Shown: one piece after another, positions 52,653 to 62,007 of the stretch
Numbering within the stretch: position 1 is the first letter of the stretch
Layout: each line of letters begins with the position of its first letter
From: Comamonas serinivorans
GTDB taxonomy: Bacteria > Pseudomonadota > Gammaproteobacteria > Burkholderiales > Burkholderiaceae_C
Assembly (NCBI RefSeq): GCF_002158865.1
Contig: NZ_CP021455.1
Span: 2,542,001 to 2,606,000 of the forward strand
Reading direction: 5' to 3'
DNA: 64,000 bases
The notes under the pieces: model-generated
What the model was told of the DNA's origin: nothing
Seen by the model: only the letters and a program-made list of their open reading frames with translations
Databases searched by the model: none
Translations under genes and position numbers: made by a program

Positions 52653-52701
52653 ACACGGCGCGCCGCGCCCCCGCCCTGCTTGCCACCCCAGGAGGTGCCC
52701 C

Positions 52702-53214
52702 ATGTCCATGTCAGACCAACCGACGACTGCAACCCTGCGCATCCGCCCGTTTGCCCCGGCTGACGCCGCGGCGGTGGTGGCGCTGTGGCAGCGCTGCGGG
52801 CTGACACGCCCCTGGAACGACCCGCACAAGGACATCGCGCGCAAGCTGGGCGTACAGGCCGACTGGTTCCTCGTGGGCGAGTCCGTCGCGGCGGATGCGG
52901 CTCCGACCGACTCCGCCCCAGCCAAGCCCGCGACACCCGGCGCCGGGGCTGCGCCGCTGATCGCCAGCGTGATGGCGGGCTACGACGGCCACCGCGGCTG
53001 GGTCAACTACCTGGCCGTGGACCCCGATCACCAGCGCCATGGCCACGCCTCGCGCCTCATGCAGCAGGTCGAGGCCCTGCTGACCGCCGCCGGCTGTCCC
53101 AAGCTCAGCCTGCAGGTGCGCCAGGGCAACGACGCCGCGCAAGCCTTCTACGCCCGCCTGGGCTATGCGGTGGATCCCGTGACCAGCATGGGCAAGCGGC
53201 TGATTCCGGACTGA
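52702..53214 (+). CDS. GNAT family N-acetyltransferase (YpeA-like)
   Basis: 170 residues. Motif A is AVDPDHQRHGHASRLMQQVE with H-R-H-G-H-A in place of the usual QGRGIG pattern, and motif B is KLSLQVRQGNDAAQAFYARLGY. The N-terminal part (RIRPFAPADAAAVVALWQRC, GLTRPWNDPHKDIARKL) is close to YpeA, an acetyltransferase of unknown substrate. An Ala/Pro-rich insertion of about 20 residues (near 72-92) is absent from E. coli YpeA. A strong AGGAGG ribosome binding site is at 52690-52695. Confidence 0.9.
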   Translation: MSMSDQPTTATLRIRPFAPADAAAVVALWQRCGLTRPWNDPHKDIARKLGVQADWFLVGESVAADAAPTDSAPAKPATPGAGAAPLIASVMAGYDGHRGWVNYLAVDPDHQRHGHASRLMQQVEALLTAAGCPKLSLQVRQGNDAAQAFYARLGYAVDPVTSMGKRLIPD

Positions 53215-53881
53215 CGCGCCCGCGGCGCACGCTGGTGTCTGCAGCTGCGGGCCTGGCGCGACGCCGCGACGCTTCAGCGAGTCCAATTCCAATCGGTACT
53301 CGCACAAGGCGAGTTTCTCGGCCTGCTGAGCCCCAACGGCGCCGAGCCCTCGGTCGTGCAGTCGGCCGAAACCGTGCTGCAGGTTCGGCAAGACCCCGCT
53401 CACCTCCCTCCTCGCCAGGCTGAACCGCTGCGCAAGCGCCCCCCTCCACACCGGATCGCTCAGCCGCCTGCCGCACCCCTGGTCGCTGGACCTGTTCTCG
53501 GCCGAGTGAGGCCAACGCCTCGCTTGGCGCGTGATCGACGCCGTTGGCGTCGACCTGACGCGATCTGGCACGACCTCTGTGGCGTGTGACGGCTTGGAGC
53601 GCGGCAGTCCGGCCCGGCCCCCAAGGTGAAGGTCCAGCGCGGCGTGACCGCTGCGGGCACGCGGCCAGCCACGCGCCGGCGTTCGACACGAGGGCGAACA
53701 CGGTATCGGCGGTAACCCATCCGCTTGGGGTTCAGCGCGTCATCCGTCACGCTCACCCGACGGCCGACCCCGAGAAGCCAGCGTGCCGCACGCACGCCAG
53801 GCTGCGGCCGGCGTCATCCAGGCGACGATTTGCCCCGCATGCCAATGGTTGGCATGCCAAGCATCTTCCTACAATCGCCGC
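53215..53881. other. Intergenic stretch upstream of marR-type gene
   Basis: About 665 bp; short frames on both strands that I could not match to anything. Near its end are the MarR-like palindromes and promoter (53839-53875). Confidence 0.5.
53839..53875 (+). promoter_or_regulatory. Candidate MarR operator and leaderless promoter
   Basis: ATGCCAA-TGG-TTGGCAT (53839-53855) is a perfect interrupted palindrome, and its right half continues into a second palindrome TTGGCATGCCAA (53849-53860). A -10-like TACAAT at 53870-53875 lies 6 nt before the ATG, with TTGGCA as possible -35 15 nt upstream. Autoregulation by the MarR protein is likely. Confidence 0.6.
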
Positions 53882-54421
53882 ATGCCCCCCGACGATCCCC
53901 TGTCCGCCGCACCTTCGGCCACGGCCCAACGCGAACTGCTCTACGCCATGGGCCAGGTGCACAAGCAGTGGCGACGCATCGTCGACCGCCTGCTGTCACC
54001 ACTGGGCCTGTCGCAGGCGCTGTGGCTGCCGCTGCTGCACCTGGCCCACGCGCCAGGCGCCATGCGCCAGAAAGACCTGGCCCAGTCCCTGGGCCTGGAC
54101 AGCTCGTCGGTCGTGCGCCTGGTCGACGGTCTGGCCGCCAAGGGCTGGATCACCCGCGTGGACGACAGCGACCGTCGCGTGAAAAAGATCGAGCTCACCC
54201 CCGAAGGCCAAGCGCAAGTGCAGGCGTTGCGTGGCCTCATCGAGCACGAGCGCGCCCTGGTGCTGCACGGCCTCTCCGCCGACGAGATCGTGCAGACCCA
54301 CGCCGTGGTGCAGCGGCTGCTGGCCCGCATGCAGGCGCTCGATGCCTCGCCGGACACCACCGACACCGATGCGGCCGGCGCCGCGCCCCCGGGCGACACC
54401 ACGCCATCGGGTCCGGCCTGA
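53882..54421 (+). CDS. MarR family transcriptional regulator
   Basis: 179 residues. A MarR winged helix is evident: SQALWLPLLHLAHAPGAMRQ, KDLAQSLGLDSSSVVRLVDG and the wing ITRVDDSDRRVKKIELTPEG. The C-terminal 30 residues are low-complexity. It precedes a Bcr/CflA-type exporter on the same strand (150 bp apart, with a palindromic repeat between), which it probably controls. The ATG at 53882 lies directly after TACAATCGCCGC, so the transcript may be leaderless. Confidence 0.93.
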   Translation: MPPDDPLSAAPSATAQRELLYAMGQVHKQWRRIVDRLLSPLGLSQALWLPLLHLAHAPGAMRQKDLAQSLGLDSSSVVRLVDGLAAKGWITRVDDSDRRVKKIELTPEGQAQVQALRGLIEHERALVLHGLSADEIVQTHAVVQRLLARMQALDASPDTTDTDAAGAAPPGDTTPSGPA

Positions 54422-54448
54422 TGGCCGCGTACGATTCGATCAGGTGAA

Positions 54449-54500
54449 GCAGTATGGTCACTTTCCCGTTTTCAATGAAACGGCAACAGCCTCATACCCC
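54449..54500. repeat. GTAT-ended palindromic repeat
   Basis: 52 bp from GCAGTATGG to CATACCCC with core CCGTTTTCAATGAAACGG. It lies in the spacer between marR-type and exporter genes. Confidence 0.9.
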
Positions 54501-54571
54501 ACCCACAAACAATCCCAAGCCGCTGACACTGCCGCCCGGCTGCACCCTGCCCTCACCGCTTTGACCGCCCC

Positions 54572-55762
54572 ATGACCCCGCACCCACCGGCCTTAGCCCC
54601 CCGCACCGCCAAAGTCCCCCTGTGGCTGCTGGTGATGGTCACCCTGGCCGGCACGCTGGCCATCCACATGTTCGTGCCCGGCCTGCCCGACGCCGCGCAG
54701 GCGCTGCACAGCCCCCCGGGCCAGATGCAGCTGACCATCACCGTCTACGTCATCGGCCTGGGCGTGGGCCAGCTCATCTACGGCCCGCTGTCGGACAGCC
54801 TGGGCCGCCGCCCCATGCTGCTGATCGGCCTGAGCCTGTACACCCTGGCCGGGCTGGTGGCCTTGCTGGCGCCCAACGTGGGCACGCTGATCGGGGCGCG
54901 CCTGCTGCAGGCCCTGGGCGGCTGCGCCGGCCTGGCCCTGGGCCGCGCCATCGCGCGCGACACCGCCACGCCCGAAACGGCCGTGGCCAACCTCGCGCTG
55001 CTCAACCTCATGATGATGGTGGGCCCGGGCCTGGCCCCGCTGGCCGGCACGGTGATCGACGCCGCCTGGGGCTGGCGCGGCATCCTGGCCGTGCTGGTCG
55101 CCATGGGCGCGGTCACGCTGCTCGGCGTGTGGCGGCTGCTGCCCGAAACCAGCCAGCCGACCGGCCAGCTCAACTGGCAGCGGCTGCGCCAGGACCACGT
55201 GCGCCTGCTGCGCTCGCGCGGCTTCGTCAGCATGGCGCTGGGCGGGGGCTGCGCCACCATGTGCTCGTACGGTTTCCTGTCGGCCGCGCCCTTCATCTTC
55301 ACGCAGCAGCTGCACACCAGCAAACACACCATGGCCGTGTCGCTGGGCCTGATGATCGCCGGCATGGCGGTGGGCAATGCCGCCACGCGACAGCTGGCGG
55401 GCCGCGTCTCCCTGCAGCGCGTGCTGCTGGGGGCCAACCTGTTGTGCCTGCTGCTCTCGGCCGTGCTGCTGGGGCTCACCGCGGCCGACCAGGTGCACCT
55501 GGCAGCCCTGATCGCGCTGATGCTGGTCTTCAACATCGGCATCGGCCTGACCAGCCCTGCCGCGCTGTCGCAGGCCCTGAACGCCGAACCCGAGCTGGTC
55601 GGCACCGCCGCCGGGGTCTACGGCTGCCTGCAAATGGCGCTGGGCGCCCTCGCCACGCTGCTGGTCAGCCTGGGCAGCAACCCGCTGCTCGCCGCCATGG
55701 CCGTGCTCTTCGGCGGCAACGTCATCGGGGCCGTGGGGTTTCGGCTGGCGTTTCGGAAGTGA
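54572..55762 (+). CDS. Multidrug efflux MFS transporter, Bcr/CflA family
   Basis: 396 residues, twelve predicted membrane segments. Landmarks of the Bcr/CflA drug:H+ antiporters: IHMFVPGLPDAAQALHSPPG after the first segment, GQLIYGPLSDSLGRRPMLL motif A, and GARLLQALGGCAGLALGRAI with ARD just after. The preceding MarR-type regulator suggests substrate-inducible efflux. The GC-rich end of the reading frame agrees with a full-length protein. Specific drug unknown. Confidence 0.92.
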   Translation: MTPHPPALAPRTAKVPLWLLVMVTLAGTLAIHMFVPGLPDAAQALHSPPGQMQLTITVYVIGLGVGQLIYGPLSDSLGRRPMLLIGLSLYTLAGLVALLAPNVGTLIGARLLQALGGCAGLALGRAIARDTATPETAVANLALLNLMMMVGPGLAPLAGTVIDAAWGWRGILAVLVAMGAVTLLGVWRLLPETSQPTGQLNWQRLRQDHVRLLRSRGFVSMALGGGCATMCSYGFLSAAPFIFTQQLHTSKHTMAVSLGLMIAGMAVGNAATRQLAGRVSLQRVLLGANLLCLLLSAVLLGLTAADQVHLAALIALMLVFNIGIGLTSPAALSQALNAEPELVGTAAGVYGCLQMALGALATLLVSLGSNPLLAAMAVLFGGNVIGAVGFRLAFRK

Positions 55763-56090
55763 GGCCCTGGGGTGGCATCGCGTCATGCAGCGCCCAGTTG
55801 ATCGCCACGGCCCGATGGGTTGGATGCGCACCAGCATGCCGATCCCGATGTGACTTGCCCGCTTGAGGGCGGCTTCAGGGGAAACGGTGCCGCACCGTGA
55901 ACCATCCCAACGCCTCCAAGCGGCTGCGGCTCATGACACGGAGGTCCCCGCTGGCCAGACCGAGCGTCCTCGGCACCAGGAGTTCCTGACGGGTGAACGC
56001 GCTGAATCCGAGTGTTGAAGGGCCAGTTTGGGGCGCAGCACCAGAGGCTTGCGCCCCTCGCCAAGCCTCCCGTCTCTCGGCTTGGCCTCA
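55763..56090. other. Intergenic stretch between converging transporter genes
   Basis: About 330 bp; I see no gene, repeat-family member or clear terminator. Confidence 0.5.
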
Positions 56091-57281
56091 TCAGCCCCGG
56101 CGCAGCCACCAAGCCAGGCCCGAGACCGCTGCCGCCAGCGCCATCACCGCAGCCCAACCCGCCTGGGCCAGCAGCATGGCACCCAGGGCCGAGCCTGCGG
56201 CCATGCCAACGAACATGCCCGTCAGCAGCACCGCGTTGAGCCGGCTGCGCGCGGCCGGGTCGATGCCGTAGACCATGCTCTGGTGCGCCACCAGCGTGGC
56301 CTGCACGCCCAGGTCGAAGGCCACGGCGCCCAGGGCCAGCAGCACCAGTTGGGCCGTCGCTGGCAAGGTGGAGCCCAGGCCCATGACCGCGAAGCTCACG
56401 GCCGCCAGGGCGGCGCCCAGGCGGGCCACGCGGGCCGGGCCGCTGCGGTCGGCCAGCTTGCCCGCCAGCGGTGCGGCCAGCGCACCGGCGGCACCGGCCA
56501 GGCCGAAGGCGCCGGCCACGCTGGCGCCGATGTGGAAAGGCTCGGCCTGCAGCATCACGGCCAGCGTGGACCAGAACGCGCTGAAGCCCACCGACAGCAG
56601 GGCCTGCGCGGCCGTGGCGCGGCGCAGCGCAGGGTGCTTTCGCCACAGCTGCGCCAGCGAGGCCAGCAGCGCGCCATAGCCCAGCCGCGTGGTGGCCGCG
56701 AAGCGCGGCAGCAGCCGCCAGGCGGCCAGCCCCACGGCCGCCACGCCGACGGCCGCGCCCGCGTAGACCACGCGCCAGTGCCAGTGCTCGGCCACGAAGC
56801 CGCTGACCACGCGCGAGAGCAGGATGCCCAGCAGCAGCCCCGTCATGACCGTGCCCACGGCCTTGCCACGCTCGGCCGCCGGCGCCAGCGTGGCGGCGGC
56901 TGGCACGATGTCCTGCGCCAGCGTGGCGGCCAGGCCGATCGCCAGGCTGGTGGCCAGCAGCAGGTGCAGCGAGGGCGCGGCAGCCGTGGCCAGCAGCATG
57001 GCCGCCAGCACGGCGGCCTTGACCAGGATGATGGTGCGCCGGTCGAAGCGGTCGCCCAGCGGCGCCAGCAGCGCGATGCCCAGCGCATAGCCCAGCTGCG
57101 TGAGCGTGGGCACGGCGCCTGCCGCGCCGGGCGTGGCCTGCAGGTCGGCCGCCATGCGGCCCAGCATGGGCTGGCTGTAGTACAGCGCGGCCACGGACAT
57201 GCCGGCGCCGGTGGCCAGCAGGCCCAGCAGCGGGGCCGGCAGGGCGGGCGCCGTTTCGGCGTTCATATTCATTGTTTGCAT
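56091..57281 (-). CDS. MFS transporter
   Basis: 396 residues with twelve membrane segments. MFS motif A-like is LGYALGIALLAPLGDRFDRR; the second half starts near KHPALRRATAAQALLSVGFS. The pattern (MSVAALYYSQPMLGRMAADL at the start) matches the YnfM/sugar-efflux-like DHA1 subgroup that is usually paired with a divergent LysR regulator, as here. Substrate unknown. The ATG at 57281 (MQTMNMNAETAP) was chosen; a longer frame includes non-conserved sequence. Confidence 0.9.
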   Translation of the reverse strand: MQTMNMNAETAPALPAPLLGLLATGAGMSVAALYYSQPMLGRMAADLQATPGAAGAVPTLTQLGYALGIALLAPLGDRFDRRTIILVKAAVLAAMLLATAAAPSLHLLLATSLAIGLAATLAQDIVPAAATLAPAAERGKAVGTVMTGLLLGILLSRVVSGFVAEHWHWRVVYAGAAVGVAAVGLAAWRLLPRFAATTRLGYGALLASLAQLWRKHPALRRATAAQALLSVGFSAFWSTLAVMLQAEPFHIGASVAGAFGLAGAAGALAAPLAGKLADRSGPARVARLGAALAAVSFAVMGLGSTLPATAQLVLLALGAVAFDLGVQATLVAHQSMVYGIDPAARSRLNAVLLTGMFVGMAAGSALGAMLLAQAGWAAVMALAAAVSGLAWWLRRG

Positions 57282-57377
57282 GAGATGGTCTTTCCAGATG
57301 TCAACGCCGGCAAGTGTCGCGGCGCAACCTCCCTCCTGGAAGTACCTCAGCCCGCACAATTGCTATACGCTTGACGC

Positions 57378-58334
57378 ATGAAAGACGCGATTCCACATCC
57401 AGCGTCAGGCGACCGCCTGCTGCTCATGGACACCTTTGTGCGCATCGTCGAGGCCGGCAGCCTGTCGGCCGCGGCGGCGCAGCTTCAGGCCACCCAGCCC
57501 ACCGTGAGCCGGCGGCTGCAGCTGCTCGAGCGCTCGCTGGGCGTGCGCCTGTTGCAGCGCTCCACGCACGCCATGCGGCTGACGGTGGACGGCGAACGCT
57601 GCTTCGTGCGCGCCAAGGAGTTGCTGGCCAGCTGGGCCGCGTTCGAGGCCGACCTGCGCGGTGCCCAGCAGGAGCCCGAGGGCACGCTGCGCGTGGCCAT
57701 GCCGCACGCCTTTGGCCAGGACCGCTTCGTCGCGCCGCTGGCCGGCTTCCTGCGTGCGCACCCGCGCGTGTCGGTGGAGTGGCTGCTGCGCGACGACGTG
57801 CGCGACTTCATCGCCGCCGGCATCGACTGCGCCGTGCAGGTCGGCGAGCCCGCCGACCCCTCGGTCGTGGCCGTGCGGCTGTCCGAGGTGCCGCGCATCG
57901 TGGTCGGCGCGCCGCAGCTGCTGGGCGGCGCGCCACCGCCGCAGGACGCGCAGGAACTCGCCGCCCTGCCCTGGCTGGCGCTGCAGACCTTCTACCGCCA
58001 CGAGATTGCGCTGCGCCACCGCGCCAGCGGCCGGCTCGCGCGCATCGCCTTGCAGCCCCGCGTGAGCACCGACAGCCTGTACGCGCTGCGCAGCGCGGCC
58101 TTGCAAGGCCTGGGCGTGTGCGCGGGCTCGGCCTGGCTGCTGGAAGACGACATCGCCCAGGGCCGGCTGCTGCACCTGGCACCGCAGTGGGAGGCACCAC
58201 CGCTGCCCGTCTACATCGTCTACCCGCAGGCGCGCTACTACCCGTCGCGGCTGCTGCGCTTCGTAGCGGCGATGCGGGCGGCTGTGCCCCGGCTGACCGG
58301 GGCCGACGAGTCCGGCGACGCCACGCTGGCCTGA
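57378..58334 (+). CDS. LysR family transcriptional regulator
   Basis: 318 residues. The N-terminal helix-turn-helix (IVEAGSLSAAAAQLQATQPT then VSRRLQLLERSLGVRLLQRS) is typical; the effector domain resembles the DmlR/PcaQ-like group (CrgA type). It is divergent from the MFS gene across 96 bp and probably controls it. A TGCTATACG extended -10-like stretch sits at about 57361, close to the ATG, again suggesting a very short leader. Confidence 0.93.
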   Translation: MKDAIPHPASGDRLLLMDTFVRIVEAGSLSAAAAQLQATQPTVSRRLQLLERSLGVRLLQRSTHAMRLTVDGERCFVRAKELLASWAAFEADLRGAQQEPEGTLRVAMPHAFGQDRFVAPLAGFLRAHPRVSVEWLLRDDVRDFIAAGIDCAVQVGEPADPSVVAVRLSEVPRIVVGAPQLLGGAPPPQDAQELAALPWLALQTFYRHEIALRHRASGRLARIALQPRVSTDSLYALRSAALQGLGVCAGSAWLLEDDIAQGRLLHLAPQWEAPPLPVYIVYPQARYYPSRLLRFVAAMRAAVPRLTGADESGDATLA

Positions 58335-58508
58335 ACCGTGGGCGCCTCAGCCCCCGGCGTTGGGCCAAGCGCGAGCACGGCCACAGCCCGCCGTGGCCGC
58401 GCCGCCAGGGACTCGCGATCGTCGCTGCGAGTCGGCCAGCCATCCGTTCGCGCGGTGGACGACCCCGTACCACGCGGAGCCGCGCGTGCGTGTTGACCAC
58501 AGACCAAA

Positions 58509-58559
58509 GAGTATGGCCCGGTTCTCATTGATTCAACAACGAGAACCAGGCCATACTGC
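58509..58559. repeat. GTAT-ended palindromic repeat, near-perfect
   Basis: 51 bp from GAGTATGG to CCATACTGC. The arms GGTTCTC and GAGAACC extend to GTATGGCC/GGCCATAC with one mismatch; loop ATTGATTCAACAAC. It stands 20 bp beyond the fumC stop, where it may end or protect transcripts of fumC and the LysR gene. Confidence 0.92.
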
Positions 58560-58579
58560 ATCCAGTGTTCCGCGCCGCC

Positions 58580-59974
58580 TCAGCGCAGGTTGCCCACCAT
58601 GTCGGCCGGCACCACCCATGCGTCGAACTGCTCGCCGGTCACGTATCCCGACGCGATGGCCGCGTCGCGCAGGCTCAGGCCCTCCTTGTGGCCCTTCTTG
58701 GCGATGTAGGCGGCCTTGTCGTAGCCGATGTGCGGGTTCAGCGCGGTGACCAGCATCAGCGACTGCTGCACCAGGTGCGCAATGCGCTCGCGGTTGGGTT
58801 CGATGCCGACCGCGCAGTTGTCGTTGAAGCTGACCATGCCGTCGGCCAACAGGCGCACGCTCTGCAGGAAGTTGTGGGCCACCACCGGGCGGAACACGTT
58901 GAGCTCGAAGTTGCCCGACATGCCGCCGATGTTGATGGCCACGTCGTTGCCCATGACTTGCGCGGCCAGCATGGTCACGGCCTCGCTCTGCGTCGGGTTG
59001 ACCTTGCCCGGCATGATGGACGAGCCGGGTTCGTTCTCGGGGATGCTGAGCTCGCCGATGCCGCTGCGCGGGCCGCTGGCCAGCCAGCGCACGTCGTTGG
59101 CGATCTTGTTCAGGCTGGCGGCCAGGGTCTTGAGCGCGCCGTGGGCGTGCACCAGCGCATCCTGCGAGGCCAGGGCCTCGAACTTGTTGGGCGCGGTCAC
59201 GAACGGCAGGCCGGTGATGGCGGCCAGCTCCTGGGCCACGCCCTCGGCATAGCCCTTGGGTGCGTTCAGGCCCGTGCCCACGGCCGTACCGCCCAGCGCC
59301 AGTTCGTACAGGTGCGGCAATGCGGCCAGCACATGCTTTTTGCCATGCTCCAGCTGCGCAACCCAGCCCGAGATCTCCTGGCCCAGGGTCAGCGGCGTGG
59401 CGTCCTGCAGGTGGGTGCGGCCGATCTTGACGATGTCGTCAAACGCCTGGGCCTTGGCGGCCAGCGTGCCCAGCAGCAAGTCGATGGCGGGCAGCAGTTT
59501 GTTCGTCAGCGCATCGACGGCCGCCACGTGCGAGGCCGTGGGGAACACGTCGTTGGACGACTGGCTCTTGTTCACGTCGTCGTTGGGGTGCACCAGGCGC
59601 GATTCGCCGCGTTCGCCCCCCAGCAGCTCGCTGGCTCGGTTGGCGATGACCTCGTTCAGGTTCATGTTGGACTGTGTGCCCGAGCCGGTCTGCCAGACCA
59701 CCAGCGGGAACTCGTCGGGGTGCTTGCCCTCGATGACCTCTTGTGCGGCCGCCACGATGGCGTCTTTCTTCTGGCCGTCGAGCAGGCCCAATGCATGATT
59801 CACCGCCGCCGAAGCGCGTTTGACCTGGGCCAGCGCGCGGATGATCTCAACCGGCTGCTTTTCGCTGCTGATCTTGAAGTTCTGCAGCGAGCGCTGGGTC
59901 TGCGCCCCCCAGAGCTTGTCCGCGGGCACATCGATGGGTCCAAACGTGTCTTTTTCCTGGCGGGTGGCCGTCAT
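58580..59974 (-). CDS. fumC: Class II fumarate hydratase
   Basis: 464 residues, standard length. It interconverts fumarate and malate without an iron-sulfur cluster. The signature GSSIMPGKVNPTQSE and the conserved QTGSGTQSNMNLNEVIANRA, HPNDDVNKSQSSNDVFPTA and GRTHLQDATPLTLGQEISGW blocks are intact. Start MTATRQEKDTFG at 59974 with a GGAG ribosome binding site about 8 nt upstream. No partner gene is close. Confidence 0.97.
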   Translation of the reverse strand: MTATRQEKDTFGPIDVPADKLWGAQTQRSLQNFKISSEKQPVEIIRALAQVKRASAAVNHALGLLDGQKKDAIVAAAQEVIEGKHPDEFPLVVWQTGSGTQSNMNLNEVIANRASELLGGERGESRLVHPNDDVNKSQSSNDVFPTASHVAAVDALTNKLLPAIDLLLGTLAAKAQAFDDIVKIGRTHLQDATPLTLGQEISGWVAQLEHGKKHVLAALPHLYELALGGTAVGTGLNAPKGYAEGVAQELAAITGLPFVTAPNKFEALASQDALVHAHGALKTLAASLNKIANDVRWLASGPRSGIGELSIPENEPGSSIMPGKVNPTQSEAVTMLAAQVMGNDVAINIGGMSGNFELNVFRPVVAHNFLQSVRLLADGMVSFNDNCAVGIEPNRERIAHLVQQSLMLVTALNPHIGYDKAAYIAKKGHKEGLSLRDAAIASGYVTGEQFDAWVVPADMVGNLR

Positions 59975-60353
59975 CTCGTTCTCCTGAAGCGATGCAAATG
60001 CGAATCAAATCGAATTGAAGCGGGCGAGAGGCTAACGCATGGCGGCCGCCCGCGGTGGCCGCTGCGCTTGCCCCATCCTGGAATCAGGGTTAAGCCGGAT
60101 GCACGGGCGACCTCTTCGAGCCCCCGCTCATCAGAGCACGCCATGGCCAACCGCAAGGAGCTGATCGCCATGGCCAACACCAAGCCGGGCCTGCACACCG
60201 AGGTGGGCCTTGCACCTGCAGACTCGTTCAGCGGCACACAGCGCACCGCCGACACCGACAGGGGCGTAAGCACGTCGTCAATGTTTCACGCATCTCAAGA
60301 TGAAGCTTGAGCAGTATGGCCGATCTGTCGATATTCAACCATCGTAGATCGCG
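59975..60353. other. Intergenic stretch upstream of fumC
   Basis: About 380 bp. It should contain the fumC promoter near 59985-60030 and holds a palindromic repeat (60311-60362). No gene is seen. Confidence 0.5.
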
Positions 60354-60362
60354 TCATACTCC
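60311..60362. repeat. GTAT-ended palindromic repeat
   Basis: 52 bp from GCAGTATGG to TCATACTCC with inner CGATCTGTCGAT...ATCGTAGATCG arms. It overlaps the 3' end of the frameshifted Cys-rich gene. Confidence 0.85.
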
Positions 60363-60764
60363 GCAAAAACTGACCACCCCATCGGCCATGTCTGGAGATG
60401 ACAAACCCGGCATGGGCAAGGCCTTGGAATCGCTCCCCACCCGCTCCTGCTGCCGCAGGTCGCTTTTGCGCCCCGAGTCGCTCAGGCAGTAGCGCCCGCC
60501 GCGCGGCCCGGTGCACACCAGGCCACTGCGGCAGCTGCAGCCCGCTGCCTCGCCTGGCCGCCGGGCGGCTGCAGCAAGCCCCGGCGCGCGGGCGCAGCGC
60601 CGGCCTCGCACACGCGCTTGCTGGCGCTGATCGAGCCGTCCTGGCCCACAAAGCGCGAGCCGGCGCAATGCGCGACCCCGCCTTTCTTGCCGCTGCAGGG
60701 CGTGTTCGCGGCCTGGCCCCAGGGCCAGCAGCGCCATGGTTGCCAGCAGGACCAGCTGCCTCAT
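60354..60764 (-). pseudogene. Frameshifted exported Cys-rich protein
   Basis: The ATG at 60764 opens a signal peptide (MRQLVLLATMALLALG). The expected mature start NTPCSGKKGGVAHCAGSRF and VGQDGSISASKRVC is in the next frame, after a GGGGCC run near 60717-60726. The following conserved block CSCRSGLVCTGPRGGRYCLS is back in the first frame. Intact homologues as I know them have all three in one frame: a small periplasmic protein with a CSGKKGG...DGSISASK domain. Two opposite frameshifts thus break the gene, unless one or both are sequencing errors. The real C-terminus is uncertain. Confidence 0.65.
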
Positions 60765-60810
60765 GGCTGACACGCCATGAACGCGGTGCGTGCGCCGTGC
60801 GGCGCGGCCA

Positions 60811-61698
60811 TCAGCTCAGGCTGGCCCGCAAGGCGGCGCGCATCTCGGGCTGGGCCGCATACAGCTCGGCCGGGTTGGCGCCGGTGAGCATGCCTTCAAA
60901 GCGCGGCCGCGTGTTCTCGACCATCTGCGGGTGCGTGAAGACGTAGAAGCGCCCCTCGCTCACGGCGTCATAGGTCATGCGCGAGACGTCGGCCGCGTCG
61001 ATGGTGCCGGCCGCCACGCCCTGGTTGAGCAGGCTGCCGCTGGGGCGGCTGGGCGTGGCGCGGGCCAGCTCGGCCGGCCGCACGCGCTGCGAGTTGTTGA
61101 TGCCTGTGGCCACGAACCAGGGGCACAGCACCGAGCAGCGCACCTGCTGGGTCAGCAGGCTCAGCTCCTGCCACAGGGTCTGACTCAGGCCCATCACGGC
61201 GTACTTGGAGGTGGTGTAGATGCCCAGAGTCGGTGCCGCCGTCAGCGAGGCCATGGAGGCCGTGTTGACGATGTGCGCCTGGTAGGCCGGGTCCGCCTGG
61301 GCCGCCTTCAGCATGTGCGGCACGAAGGCGTTCAGCCCGTTCACCACGCCGTACAGGTTCACGCCCATCAACCATTGCCAGTCGGTGTCGCTGCCTTCCC
61401 AGCACAGGCCGCTCAGCGCCACGCCGGCGTTGTTGAACAGCAGGTTCACCTGTCCGAACTCGGCCAGCGTCAAATCGGCCAGGGCCTGCACCTCGGCGGC
61501 CTTGGACACGTCGGTGCGGCGCGTGACCACCGAGGCGCCCTGCGCACGCACGAGCTGCGCCGTCTCCTGCAGCGCCGCTTCGTCGATGTCGGCCAACACC
61601 AGCTTCATGCCCTTCGCCGCGCCGTCGCGTGCGAACTCGCGTCCAAATCCCGAGCCTGCGCCGGTGATGACGGCGACCTTGTCCTGAAATTGATCCAT
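60811..61698 (-). CDS. Short-chain dehydrogenase/reductase
   Basis: 295 residues. Classical SDR: cofactor motif GAGSGFGRE (residues 12-20), LADIDEAAL after strand 2 suggesting NAD preference, NNAGVALSG, the catalytic Tyr-Lys in YTTSKYAVM, and SVLCPWFVATGI after it. Substrate unknown. Its ATG (61698) was chosen from the family start MDQFQDKVAVITGAG; a longer frame is spurious. It is divergent from a Bug receptor gene. Confidence 0.93.
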   Translation of the reverse strand: MDQFQDKVAVITGAGSGFGREFARDGAAKGMKLVLADIDEAALQETAQLVRAQGASVVTRRTDVSKAAEVQALADLTLAEFGQVNLLFNNAGVALSGLCWEGSDTDWQWLMGVNLYGVVNGLNAFVPHMLKAAQADPAYQAHIVNTASMASLTAAPTLGIYTTSKYAVMGLSQTLWQELSLLTQQVRCSVLCPWFVATGINNSQRVRPAELARATPSRPSGSLLNQGVAAGTIDAADVSRMTYDAVSEGRFYVFTHPQMVENTRPRFEGMLTGANPAELYAAQPEMRAALRASLS

Positions 61699-62007
61699 GT
61701 TGTCTCCTGAAGATGGGCCAGTGCCGCAGCAAGGCGGCCCGGCCACTGTAGACGCTGGCGACCGCGGCGGGCGTCACGCACAGGCAGCTCGGTGCACCCC
61801 GGGCGTTGGCAGGCGGCCGCGCCATGTCCAGCCGGCGACAACCACTAGGTACTAACCCTAGACGCCATTCGGCACCCCACCCCTACATTGCGCGCTCTTG
61901 CAGCGCGTCAGGCTCGCCCCCGCCAGGCGCGGTCGCCGCGCGCCCCCTCAGCGCCTCTGCCGGTGCGCGCTCGTCCTGTTCCGGCACCTTTTCGGTCGAG
62001 AAACACC
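61699..62007. other. Divergent intergenic region between SDR and Bug genes
   Basis: About 310 bp. An A/T-richer stretch near 61843-61860 (ACTAGGTACTAACCCTAG) holds the palindromic halves CTAG...CTAG and could be part of a promoter or operator. No repeat-family member seen. Confidence 0.45.

Noticed and set aside
53215..53838. Possible genes upstream of the MarR regulator
   Set aside because: Several short frames on both strands, none with recognisable motifs or a convincing start.
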